NCBI GenBank assembly: GCA_024695025.1
Contig: JAILIY010000010.1
Coordinates: forward strand, 1-37,895
From: Acholeplasmatales bacterium
GTDB lineage: Bacteria; Bacillota_I; Bacilli_A; Acholeplasmatales; Anaeroplasmataceae
Direction: 5' to 3'
DNA: 37,895 bases
In this document: positions 1 to 9,011 of the stretch, piece after piece
Layout of the letters: every line of letters begins with the position of its first letter
Position numbering within the stretch: the first letter of the stretch is position 1
Program-made: the position numbers and the translations under genes
The notes under the pieces: model-generated
What the model was told of the DNA's origin: nothing
Seen by the model: the letters and a program-made list of their open reading frames with translations, nothing else
The model's database searches: none

Positions 1-155
1 AAAATGTATATGAATGCACTAAAAATAATTATATAATTACACTATATGATAATTATAAGAATCCAACTAATAAATCAATAAAAATAACATTAGATGATGA
101 TTATTATGTTGTAAAAGTTGAAATTTATAATCCTTCGACAAAGACATTTGAATAA
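1..155 (+). CDS. 3' end of a protein truncated by the window edge (reading frame begins at position 3)
   Basis: Open frame from position 3 (NVYECTKNNYIITLYDNYKNPTNKSIKITLDDDYYVVKVEIYNPSTKTFE) to TAA at 153-155, followed directly by a terminator hairpin. Family not identifiable. Confidence 0.6.
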   Translation, partial: NVYECTKNNYIITLYDNYKNPTNKSIKITLDDDYYVVKVEIYNPSTKTFE

Positions 156-164
156 TGATTAAAG

Positions 165-190
165 AAGATGAATTTAATTCATCTTTTTTT
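165..190 (+). terminator. Rho-independent terminator
   Basis: AAGATGAAT (165-173) / ATTCATCTT (177-185) followed by a T-run. Confidence 0.75.
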
Positions 191-202
191 AATTAAATGA
201 TG

Positions 203-231
203 TTGAAAATAACCTTAATTCATAGTAAAAT
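203..231 (+). promoter_or_regulatory. Sigma-A-type promoter for the polyamine operon
   Basis: TTGAAA (203-208), 17-bp spacer, TAAAAT (226-231). Confidence 0.6.
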
Positions 232-296
232 ATATGTAGTTTAAAAGTTTAGGAATTTCAAACTTAAAGATTAGAGATTTCAAACAAGAGGTATAT

Positions 297-830
297 ATGA
301 ACTTAGGTAATAAAATAAAAGAAAGAAGAAAATTATTACAGCTAACCCAACAGGAATTAGCTAATAGATGTGAATTAACTAAAGGCTATATATCACAGCT
401 TGAAAGTGATTCTGTATCACCATCTTTAGAGACACTTGAGATAATACTTGAAGTTTTAGGTACTAATCTCAGTGATTTTTTCAAAGAAAATGATAATAAG
501 ATGATAGTCTTTAATAAGGAAGAACAATATGAAAAGGAATTTGATTCATATAGACAAACTTGGCTTATCCCAACAGCCCAAGAACATATGATGGAGCCAA
601 TTTATGTAATATTACATAAAAATGGTGAAACATTCCATGATTATCCTCATACAGGAGAGGAATTTGGATATGTTATTGAAGGTGAAATTTTAGTTTGTTA
701 TGAAGATGAGACTTTCGTTTGTAAAAAGGGTGAGTCTTTTTATTTTGTATCAAACAAGAATCATTACATTAAAAACCTTAGTGACGAAGAATCTAAGGTT
801 ATTTGGGTATCATGCCCACCTAATTTTTAA
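297..830 (+). CDS. XRE-family HTH regulator with C-terminal cupin domain (PuuR-like architecture)
   Basis: N-terminal HTH (IKERRKLLQLTQQELANRCELTKGYISQLE) and cupin motifs (PHTGEEFGYVIEGEILVCYEDETFVCKKGESFYF). Confidence 0.9.
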   Translation: MNLGNKIKERRKLLQLTQQELANRCELTKGYISQLESDSVSPSLETLEIILEVLGTNLSDFFKENDNKMIVFNKEEQYEKEFDSYRQTWLIPTAQEHMMEPIYVILHKNGETFHDYPHTGEEFGYVIEGEILVCYEDETFVCKKGESFYFVSNKNHYIKNLSDEESKVIWVSCPPNF

Positions 831-850
831 TTTATTTGGAGGATATATTT

Positions 851-2110
851 ATGAGTAGAGTAATAATTATTGGTTGTGGCGGAGTTGCGAGTGTGGCAAT
901 TCACAAGTGTTGTCAATTAGATGATGTTTTTACAGATTTATGTATCGCATCACGTACTGTTTTTAAATGTGACAAGATTAAAGATGATTTAAAAGGTAAA
1001 ACTAAAACAAATATAACAACTTGTCAAATAGATGCGAGTGATTTTGATGCTTTATGCAAATTATTCAAAGAATATAAGCCTGAAATTGTTATGAATTTAG
1101 GTATGCCTTATTATAATTTAATAATTATGGATGCTTGTTTAGAATGTAATTGTCATTATCTAGATACAGCTGCATATGAACCTATGGATGTAGATGAACC
1201 AGTATGGAGAAAAAGATATGAAAAGAGAGTAAAGGAAGTAGGCTTTACAGCTTATTTTGATTATTCTTATCAATATGAATATAGAGAAAAATTTGAAAAG
1301 AAGGGTTTAATTGCCTTACTTGGTTGTGGCTTTGACCCAGGTGTTACTCAAGCTTATGTTGCATATGCTAAAAAACATGAATTCGATAGAATTGATACTC
1401 TTGATATTTTAGATTGTAATGGTGGTGACCATGGCTATGCATTTGCCACAAATTTCAATCCTGAAATCAATTTAAGAGAAGTATCAAGCGATGGTGCTTA
1501 TTATGAGGATGGTAAGTGGCATTCAGTACCTGCCTTATCTATTCATCAAAAATATAATTTTGATGGCGTAGGTGAAAAGGATATGTATTTACTTCACCAC
1601 GAAGAAATTGAATCTATCGCGTTAAATTTACCTGAAATTAAAAGAATTAGATTTTATATGACTTTTGGTGAAAGCTATATAAGACACATGAAATGTTTAG
1701 AAAATGTTGGCTTATTAAGAACAGACCCAATCGATTTTGAAGGCCATAAAATTATACCTATTCAATTTTTAAAGGCTTTACTTCCAGACCCTGCATCATT
1801 AGGTGAAAGAACTGTTGGTAAAACTAATATAGGTTGTATATTTACAGGTGTAAAAGATGGCAAAGAAAAGAAATATTATATCTATAATATGTGTGACCAC
1901 CAAGAATCATATTTAGAAGTTAATTCACAAGCTGTAAGCTACACAACAGGTGTACCAGCTATGTGTGGTGCTTTAATGATTTTAAAAGGTTATTGGAACA
2001 CACCTGGTGCTCGTACTGTTGAAGAATATAATCCAGATCCATTCATTGAAGCGTTAGATAAATATGGTCTTCCAAAGACTGAAACTTATGACCCTGTTAT
2101 GGTAGATTAA
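851..2110 (+). CDS. Saccharopine dehydrogenase-like carboxynorspermidine dehydrogenase (carboxynorspermidine synthase)
   Basis: Rossmann N-terminus VIIIGCGGVASVAIHKC; overall resemblance to the CANSDH family; next gene is a carboxynorspermidine decarboxylase. ATG at 851 follows a GGAGG RBS; the track start at 836 overlaps that RBS. Confidence 0.88.
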   Translation: MSRVIIIGCGGVASVAIHKCCQLDDVFTDLCIASRTVFKCDKIKDDLKGKTKTNITTCQIDASDFDALCKLFKEYKPEIVMNLGMPYYNLIIMDACLECNCHYLDTAAYEPMDVDEPVWRKRYEKRVKEVGFTAYFDYSYQYEYREKFEKKGLIALLGCGFDPGVTQAYVAYAKKHEFDRIDTLDILDCNGGDHGYAFATNFNPEINLREVSSDGAYYEDGKWHSVPALSIHQKYNFDGVGEKDMYLLHHEEIESIALNLPEIKRIRFYMTFGESYIRHMKCLENVGLLRTDPIDFEGHKIIPIQFLKALLPDPASLGERTVGKTNIGCIFTGVKDGKEKKYYIYNMCDHQESYLEVNSQAVSYTTGVPAMCGALMILKGYWNTPGARTVEEYNPDPFIEALDKYGLPKTETYDPVMVD

Positions 2111-2111
2111 T

Positions 2112-3320
2112 ATGATTAATATCGATTTAAGAGATCCTTTTAAAAGATTTAAAGACATTGATCCATACAAATTGTTTGAAGGTTTAAAGACACCTTGTTA
2201 CATCATAGATGTAAAATCTTTAAAGGACAATGGTAAAATTTTAAAAGATATACAAAATAAGACTGGAGCTAAAATATTACTTGCCCAAAAAGCTTTTTCT
2301 AATTTTAATTTATATAATGTATTAGAACCATACCTTGCAGGTACTGAGGCTTCAGGTTTATTTGAAGCACGACTTGGAAAAGAAGAAATGCCAAATAAAG
2401 AAGTCCATGTATTTTGTGGTGCTTATAGAGATGATGAATTTGATGAATTATTAAAATATGCAGATCACATTGTTTTTAATTCATTAAATCAATTAAAAAA
2501 ATTTGGTCTCAAAGCTAAAGCTTCAGGCAAAAGTGTAGGCATTAGAATCAATCCTGAAAAATCTACACAAAAGGGACCTGCAATATATGACCCTTGTAGT
2601 AAAGAATCAAGATTAGGTATTCCTATTTCTAAATTAGATGAAGAATTAAATGATGATTTATTAAATTTGATAGATGGAATTCATTTCCATACTCTATGTC
2701 AACAAAATTCTGATGACTTGAAAATAACACTTGATGAAGTTGACAAAAAATTTAGTAAATATTTTAAAAACATCAAATGGATTAATTTTGGTGGAGGACA
2801 TCATATAGTAAGAAGTGATTATGATATACCTTTATTAATTGATTGTATTAATTATGCAAAAAGTAAATGGAATGTCGATGTCTATTTAGAACCAGGTGAA
2901 GGCGTTGTTTTAAATGCTGGCTTTTTGTTGACACACGTTCTTGATACATATATAAATAATGATTATTGTTTTGCAATATTAGATACAAGTGCCGCTTGTC
3001 ACATGCCCGATGTAATAGAGATGCCTTATTTACCACCACTTTATAAAGCTGATTTAGAAGGTAATAAAATAGAAGTGAGATTAGGTGGACCTACATGTTT
3101 GTCTGGAGACAACATTGGAAAATATAAATTTATGGATTATCCAAAAGAAAATGATTTGTTGATATTTGGTGATATGGCATTATATACATCATGTAAAAAT
3201 AATACATTTAATGGAATGCCACTGCCTGATATTTATGTTTTAAATGAAGACAATTCATTTGAAAAATTAACAAATTTTGGATACAATGATTTCAAATATA
3301 GATTAGGTAAAATAAAATGA
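2112..3320 (+). CDS. nspC: Carboxynorspermidine decarboxylase (PLP fold-III)
   Basis: Fold-III decarboxylase features: TPCYIIDVKSL, LLAQKAFSN, GIRINPE, SRLGI, GIHFHTLCQ, FGGGHH, EPGEGVV, GDMALYT. Confidence 0.9.
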   Translation: MINIDLRDPFKRFKDIDPYKLFEGLKTPCYIIDVKSLKDNGKILKDIQNKTGAKILLAQKAFSNFNLYNVLEPYLAGTEASGLFEARLGKEEMPNKEVHVFCGAYRDDEFDELLKYADHIVFNSLNQLKKFGLKAKASGKSVGIRINPEKSTQKGPAIYDPCSKESRLGIPISKLDEELNDDLLNLIDGIHFHTLCQQNSDDLKITLDEVDKKFSKYFKNIKWINFGGGHHIVRSDYDIPLLIDCINYAKSKWNVDVYLEPGEGVVLNAGFLLTHVLDTYINNDYCFAILDTSAACHMPDVIEMPYLPPLYKADLEGNKIEVRLGGPTCLSGDNIGKYKFMDYPKENDLLIFGDMALYTSCKNNTFNGMPLPDIYVLNEDNSFEKLTNFGYNDFKYRLGKIK

Positions 3321-4186
3321 TAATTGATATGAGAAATAAGGATATGTCTTTAAGTGAAGCTATTTTTATGGCAAAAGAAGGAGACATTATCCAACTAGAT
3401 GACAAAGAATATTTTGAACAAATCGAATTAAACAAGAAAAATATTACCTTAAAAGGTAATAAAAATACTGTTATAGCTTTTGATGCATATGCTAGTTGTA
3501 TAAATCCTAATACTTCTAAAAAATATGGTACATCTGGTTCTGCAACATTTAGAGTGAAGGCTGGTGCAATTAATTTTAAAGCATACAATATCACCTTTAA
3601 AAATAGTCATATCAAAATGACTAATGATGGTGAACAAGCAGTAGCTTTTAAAAGTGAGGCATCTAATACATTATTAGTTAATTGTAAATTTATTTCATTT
3701 CAGGATACATTATATATGGATGATGGAACTAATAATTTAATTATTAATTCTTATATTGAAGGTGATGTAGATTTCATATTTGGAAGCAGTGATACAGTAT
3801 TTAAAAATTGTATTATAAATTCATTTACCCAACATCAAAGTGCTTATTTTTTAGCACCAGACACATATTGTCAAAATTCTCATGGGTTGGTATTTAAAGA
3901 TTGTGAATTTAGATCAAATGTAGTTAAGACTATACTTGCAAGACGTTGGTTTCCTAAAGGTGCTATTTCACCTGTTTTACCAAGAATATCAATTATTGAT
4001 TCTAAATTTTTAGGTGATATAGAATTAGATGTAATAATTATGCATGAAGGTAATCCAAAAATTGATGTCACAAATTTCAAAAATATTACACTTAATGGTA
4101 ATGATGTACCTGATAAGGGAATAGATGAAACAAATTATGTTGATTATATTTTAAATAAATATAAAACACTAATTGAATTAGTATAA
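3317..4186 (+). CDS. Pectin methylesterase-like (CE8) right-handed beta-helix protein, no signal peptide
   Basis: EQAVAFKSEA, FQDTLYMDDG, YIEGDVDFIFGSSDTVFKNC and ILARRWF correspond to the PME motifs QAVAL, QDTLY, G-VDFIFG and LGRPW. Start overlaps nspC stop (ATGA). Confidence 0.87.
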   Translation: MIIDMRNKDMSLSEAIFMAKEGDIIQLDDKEYFEQIELNKKNITLKGNKNTVIAFDAYASCINPNTSKKYGTSGSATFRVKAGAINFKAYNITFKNSHIKMTNDGEQAVAFKSEASNTLLVNCKFISFQDTLYMDDGTNNLIINSYIEGDVDFIFGSSDTVFKNCIINSFTQHQSAYFLAPDTYCQNSHGLVFKDCEFRSNVVKTILARRWFPKGAISPVLPRISIIDSKFLGDIELDVIIMHEGNPKIDVTNFKNITLNGNDVPDKGIDETNYVDYILNKYKTLIELV

Positions 4187-4201
4187 ATTACATAGTATAA
4201 T
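4173..4201 (+). promoter_or_regulatory. Promoter of the SAM-riboswitch transcript
   Basis: TTGAAT (4173-4178), 17-bp spacer, TATAAT (4196-4201). The -35 lies inside the end of the upstream CDS; the predicted TSS falls at the 5' strand of riboswitch P1. Confidence 0.75.
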
Positions 4202-4206
4202 TTATT

Positions 4207-4290
4207 TGTCATAGAGATGGTAGGAGGGGCAAGCCCTATGATTACCAAGCAACCTGCAATATGCAAGGTGCTAAAGCTTGAATGATGGCA
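4207..4290 (+). ncRNA. SAM-I-clan (S-box) riboswitch aptamer
   Basis: Core matches: AGAGATGGTAGGAGGGGCAAGCCCTATGATTACCAAGCAACC...AGGTGCTAA. P1 TGTCAT (4207-4212)/ATGGCA (4285-4290); P2a TGGTA/TACCA; P2b AGGG/CCCT; P3 TGCA/TGCA; loop CAAG (4230-4233) complementary to CTTG (4277-4280). Confidence 0.88.
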
Positions 4291-4304
4291 CATATAAGAT
4301 TATT

Positions 4305-4332
4305 ATGCCGTCAAAGGACGGCATTTATTTTT
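4305..4332 (+). terminator. Riboswitch expression-platform terminator
   Basis: ATGCCGTC (4305-4312) / GACGGCAT (4317-4324) followed by a T-rich run. Alternative antiterminator: 4283-4290 TGATGGCA with 4306-4313 TGCCGTCA. Confidence 0.88.
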
Positions 4333-4351
4333 TATAGATGGGAGTGATAAT

Positions 4352-6673
4352 ATGTTTGCCGATATAGTTGTTGATATTAAAAACAAACAAGTTAATAGAA
4401 CATATTCATATTTAATTCCATCTCATTTAGAAAATATTATTAAAATAGGGCACAGAGTACTCGTGCCATTTGGCAATTTAAAAAGATGTGGCTATGTAGT
4501 TGATATTAAAGAATTTTCTTGCGTATCAAAAGTGAAAGAAATAATTGATATCATCGATGTCAAAAACATATTGAATGAAGAATTTGTAGATATAGCTAAA
4601 TATATAGCTTTAGAGAATTTTACATTTTATTCTAAAGCCTTTGACTGTATGATACCTTCAATATTAAAAATTAAATATCAAAAGGTAGCTAAAATAATTA
4701 ATAAAGAATTACTTGATGACAATTTAAAAGATATATTCAAAAATAAAAAAGAAATAAGCATTGAAAAATTAGATATTGAAAAACAAAAAATATTATATAA
4801 AGCATATAGTAATAATTTGATTTTAATTGAAAATAAAGCCAAAAGAAGAAAAGATGATGACATTATTAAGATGGTTCATTTAAATGATTATGATAAAGTA
4901 TACAGAAGTAATTCTAAAAAATTATTATTGTCATATTTAAGTGAAATAGATACTGATATCGAACTTGATTTATTAATCGAATCTGGTTATAAAAAAAATA
5001 TTATCAATGAACTTGTATCAGATGGCATTTTATCTATTTATGATAAAGTGATTAATCATTATGAATATAAAGATTATGAAATAGAAGATAATTTTGAATT
5101 AAATAATGAACAACAAGAAGTCTTTAATCAAATCAAATATGATAAATATAATACATATTTACTTCATGGTATAACTGGTAGTGGTAAGACAATGGTTTAT
5201 ATTAAATGTATAAGTGAAGTCTTAAAAAATAATAAAAATGCCATAATGTTAGTACCAGAAATATCACTTACACCACAAATTACATCTATCTTACATTCTG
5301 TTTTTAAAAATAATATAGCAATATTACATTCAAAATTATCTCCAAAAGAAAAATATAATGAATGGAAAAGAATTATTGATAAAAAAACGAGAATAGTCGT
5401 CGGTGCAAGAAGTGCTATATTTGCCCCACTTAAGGATTTAGGTTTAATTATAATTGATGAGGCACATGAAGAATCTTATAAACAATTAAATAATCCTAAA
5501 TATAACGCAAAAGAAATTGCAGAACTTAGAGCTAAAAAATATAATATACCAATTATATTAGGTACTGCAACTCCGGATATTAGTGATTATTATAAGGCTA
5601 CATCAGGAGAATATGAATTATTAGAAATAAAAAATAGAGCTAATAATAAACCACTTCCTAAGGTTGAAGTAGTAGATTTAAAAGAAGAATTAAAATGTGG
5701 CAACAAAAGTGTTTTATCTAAAAAATTACAAAATGAATTAACATATTGTTTAGATAACAACAATCAAGCTATTTTATTCTTAAATAGAAGAGGACATTCA
5801 ACATTTGTCCAGTGTAGAAGCTGTGGTGAGGTAATAAAATGTCCTCACTGTGATATATCTTTGACTTATCATATGAAAGGCAATTATTTAAAATGTCATC
5901 AATGTGGTTATCAAATCGTTAATGTGAGCACATGTCCTAAATGTCAAAGTGACAAGATTAGATATGTCGGTACTGGTACTGAAAAAATATATGATGAAGT
6001 ATCAAAAATGTTTCCTTTGGCCAAAATATTAAGATGTGATACAGACAGTATTAATTCTTTAAAGGATTATGAAGAAATCTATAACAAATTCAAAAATCAT
6101 GAGGCTGATATATTAATTGGTACCCAGATGATTACTAAGGGTTTAGATTTTAAGGATTGTACACTTGTCGGTGTATTAAATGCCGATTTAAGTATTAATT
6201 TTCCTAAATATGATTCAAATCAAATATCATTTAATCTTATAGAACAAGTATCGGGTCGAAGTGGAAGAAGCGATAAGGAAGGTAAAGTAATAATTCAAAC
6301 TTATATGCCTAATCATTTTGTTATAAGATGCAGTAAAAATCATGATTATGATTCATATTTTAATGAAGAAATCCAAAACAGGAGACTTGCTGATTTACCA
6401 CCGTTTTCTGTCTTAATAGAAATAATGGTATCGAGTTTAAATAAAGATATAGCATATGATAATGCCCAAAAGATTATTAGATATTTATCAACTAATAATG
6501 AAAAATCAATAATCTTAGGTCCTACAGAAGATTATATATTTAAAAAGTGTGATAAATATAGATATGTAATTCAAATATATGCAAAAGATGATTTGATATT
6601 AGATAAGATTAAATATATTTATCCTGAATATCAAACTAATAAAGATTGTGAAATAGAAATTACAAGGATGTGA
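4352..6673 (+). CDS. priA: Primosomal replication protein N' (PriA helicase)
   Basis: HGITGSGKTMVY Walker A, DEAH box, zinc-binding cysteines CRSCGEVIKCPHC...CHQCGY...CPKC, GTEKIYDEV, GTQMITKGLDF. Confidence 0.97.
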   Translation: MFADIVVDIKNKQVNRTYSYLIPSHLENIIKIGHRVLVPFGNLKRCGYVVDIKEFSCVSKVKEIIDIIDVKNILNEEFVDIAKYIALENFTFYSKAFDCMIPSILKIKYQKVAKIINKELLDDNLKDIFKNKKEISIEKLDIEKQKILYKAYSNNLILIENKAKRRKDDDIIKMVHLNDYDKVYRSNSKKLLLSYLSEIDTDIELDLLIESGYKKNIINELVSDGILSIYDKVINHYEYKDYEIEDNFELNNEQQEVFNQIKYDKYNTYLLHGITGSGKTMVYIKCISEVLKNNKNAIMLVPEISLTPQITSILHSVFKNNIAILHSKLSPKEKYNEWKRIIDKKTRIVVGARSAIFAPLKDLGLIIIDEAHEESYKQLNNPKYNAKEIAELRAKKYNIPIILGTATPDISDYYKATSGEYELLEIKNRANNKPLPKVEVVDLKEELKCGNKSVLSKKLQNELTYCLDNNNQAILFLNRRGHSTFVQCRSCGEVIKCPHCDISLTYHMKGNYLKCHQCGYQIVNVSTCPKCQSDKIRYVGTGTEKIYDEVSKMFPLAKILRCDTDSINSLKDYEEIYNKFKNHEADILIGTQMITKGLDFKDCTLVGVLNADLSINFPKYDSNQISFNLIEQVSGRSGRSDKEGKVIIQTYMPNHFVIRCSKNHDYDSYFNEEIQNRRLADLPPFSVLIEIMVSSLNKDIAYDNAQKIIRYLSTNNEKSIILGPTEDYIFKKCDKYRYVIQIYAKDDLILDKIKYIYPEYQTNKDCEIEITRM

Positions 6674-6678
6674 TGAAA

Positions 6679-7596
6679 ATGAAAATAGTATTTATGGGTA
6701 CACCTAATTTTGCTTGTCCTATTTTAAAAGCTTTAAGTGAAAAATATGATGTAAAATTAGTTATTAGTCAGCCAAATAGAGAAAAGAAAAAAGGCGTATT
6801 ATTAGATACACCTGTTGCCGGTCTTGCCAAAGAATTAAATTTAAATTTAATTCAGCCTGAATCGATTAAAGATTCTTATGGAAAAATTAAAAATATTGGT
6901 GCTGATGTACTTGTGACAGCAGCCTATGGACAATATGTGCCAACTAAAATATTAAACTTATTTAAATTTAAATTAAATGTTCATGGCTCACTTTTGCCAA
7001 AGCACAGAGGTGGCGCACCTATACAAAGATGCTTAATTGAAGGTGATTTAAAAACTGGCGTCACTATAATGGAGATGTCAAAGGGCCTGGATACTGGTGT
7101 AATGTATTGTAAAAAAGAATATGAAATATTAGATGAAGACAATAATTCAACATTATTTGATAAATTATCTATTATAGGAAAAGATTTATTGATGGATAAT
7201 ATCGATGATATTGTATCTGGTAAAATTAAAGGCGAAAAACAAGATGAAAGTCTTGCAACATATTCTAAAAATATAGATCCTAGCGAAGAAAAAATTGATT
7301 TAAATAATAAGACTAAGGATATCATTAACAAAATAAAGGGCCTATCAATGGAACCTGGTGCCTATTTGGAAGTTAGTGGTATAAAGGTTAAAATCTTTAA
7401 GGCATCAAGCGTAGATAATTTTGATGTTAATGCAAAAGCAGGTACTGTTTTAAATGTTAAAAAATGTATTGTCTTAAAAACTTTAGATGGTGCTATATCA
7501 CTTGATTTATTACTTGTCCCAGGTAAAAAGATAATGAGTGGTAAAGACTTTTCAAACGGCAATAAGATTTTCATTTTAAATAATTCAATTATTTAA
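6679..7596 (+). CDS. fmt: Methionyl-tRNA formyltransferase
   Basis: MKIVFMGTPNFACP, VHGSLLPKHRGGAPIQRCLIEGD. ATG 6679 is better spaced from AAGGATG than the GTG at 6670. Confidence 0.95.
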   Translation: MKIVFMGTPNFACPILKALSEKYDVKLVISQPNREKKKGVLLDTPVAGLAKELNLNLIQPESIKDSYGKIKNIGADVLVTAAYGQYVPTKILNLFKFKLNVHGSLLPKHRGGAPIQRCLIEGDLKTGVTIMEMSKGLDTGVMYCKKEYEILDEDNNSTLFDKLSIIGKDLLMDNIDDIVSGKIKGEKQDESLATYSKNIDPSEEKIDLNNKTKDIINKIKGLSMEPGAYLEVSGIKVKIFKASSVDNFDVNAKAGTVLNVKKCIVLKTLDGAISLDLLLVPGKKIMSGKDFSNGNKIFILNNSII

Positions 7597-7638
7597 TTGA
7601 TTATGTTAAAATAAAAAGTGGAAGCGAGGTGGATTACT

Positions 7639-8982
7639 TTGGGTTTTAAAGATTTAAAATTTAAATTAACAAAAAAAATAAAGAAATCTACTTTATTCCA
7701 AGATAAATTTGGATTTGAAAATGGTATTGATATAACAGATGATAAACAAGTTTTATATCGTAAAAATGTCGTTATCAAAAATATCATTTTAGTATCGAAC
7801 TTGATGTATACTTTAATATTTGCCTTAGCATCTATTTTAGAATCGACAAGTTCAAACTGGTTACTAACTATATTGTTGTTTCCAGTGACATTTATGATAA
7901 ATAAATTCTTATCAAGACTTATTAATAGAGGAAGTAATGATACTTTAAGCCAATATATAGCGATGTATCTGGCCTCATTTTATATGTTTTTGTCTGCGGT
8001 ATTAGTTTATTTAAAATTGAAGGTTCAGTTTGATCCATATTACAATTCTGGTGGTCACGATAATTTGTTGCTTGCAGAATGTGGTTATGTATTGATTTAT
8101 TATTCATTATTAATATGTGCATTCTACCAAGATAAGAAGATGCTTAAAAATATCTTCGCCATCGTTATAGTATTAGTCACATTGTTGAGTTTTGTTGTAA
8201 CTTATCCAATAGTTCAGCATGCCAATAATGATTCATCTATTTTAGTTACTTTTAAAAACCTCGTGAAGTCGGGCGAAATAGTCGATATTATAATAAGAGT
8301 ACTTTTGATTGCCTTGTTTATGATGGTTTTATATATCTATGTTTCGATGACTAATTACATGCAAGAAGAACGTAAAAAGGAACAAACAAAAAGAAGAAAT
8401 GTTCAGGCTAATTATATAAATTCAATAACTAAAGTATTTGATATAGCCTTACCTGAAAGAACTATTTCAGATGACGAAAGGCACGAAAATGAAATTTTAT
8501 GTCTTATGGTATCTAAACTTGCCTCACTTTTGTCATTAAAGCCTGATGAAATAAATGATATGGTAAATTTTACAAAGATTCATATTGAATCTAATGTCGA
8601 TTTTAATTTAGAAGAAACAGAAGCTGAGGATAAAAAATTTAGTGAAGTACGCGACAAAGCTGATATAGGTTTAAAAATTATTGAGCGCGAAGAATTAAAA
8701 CGTAAGGGTGAAGAAATATTACGTTACGTTTTAGATGGTTCAAATGATGATGAATTTATCAAGAGAATGAGAAATTCAATTAAAAATATTGAATCTCAAA
8801 TCATTTTAATATGTGAAATATATATTTCAATGAGAAGTGTTAGAAGTTATAAGAAAGCATATAATCATAAAAATACAATGAATTATATGGAAAAAATGTT
8901 TAAGGTTTATTTTGATTCATTAGTATATGATAGATTTCAAAGGTTTGATACTGATTTTGAAACTATTTATGATGAAGAATAA
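7639..8982 (+). CDS. Multi-pass membrane protein with C-terminal degenerate HD-GYP-like domain
   Basis: Several hydrophobic segments, then IESQIILICEIYISMRSVRSYKKAYNHKNTMNYM, which resembles HD-GYP ARILAVADVYDALTSDRPYRKA. TTG start at 7639 follows an AGGTGG-type RBS; the track start is GTG 7618. Confidence 0.65.
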   Translation: MGFKDLKFKLTKKIKKSTLFQDKFGFENGIDITDDKQVLYRKNVVIKNIILVSNLMYTLIFALASILESTSSNWLLTILLFPVTFMINKFLSRLINRGSNDTLSQYIAMYLASFYMFLSAVLVYLKLKVQFDPYYNSGGHDNLLLAECGYVLIYYSLLICAFYQDKKMLKNIFAIVIVLVTLLSFVVTYPIVQHANNDSSILVTFKNLVKSGEIVDIIIRVLLIALFMMVLYIYVSMTNYMQEERKKEQTKRRNVQANYINSITKVFDIALPERTISDDERHENEILCLMVSKLASLLSLKPDEINDMVNFTKIHIESNVDFNLEETEAEDKKFSEVRDKADIGLKIIEREELKRKGEEILRYVLDGSNDDEFIKRMRNSIKNIESQIILICEIYISMRSVRSYKKAYNHKNTMNYMEKMFKVYFDSLVYDRFQRFDTDFETIYDEE

Positions 8983-9011
8983 TGTTATAAATAAAAGGAG
9001 ACTAACTAATT

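Noticed and set aside
2848-4080. Minus-strand ORFs (2848..3039, 3292..3594, 3449..3637, 3880..4080)
   Set aside because: Antisense to well-supported nspC and CE8-like genes; composition looks like reverse-complement reading of AT-rich coding sequence; no RBS or family motif.
6981-8122. Minus-strand ORFs opposite fmt and the HD-GYP-like gene (6981..7331, 7362..7574, 7593..7787, 7922..8122)
   Set aside because: Fully antisense to conserved genes, Ser/Leu/Ile-rich shadow translations, no supporting signals.
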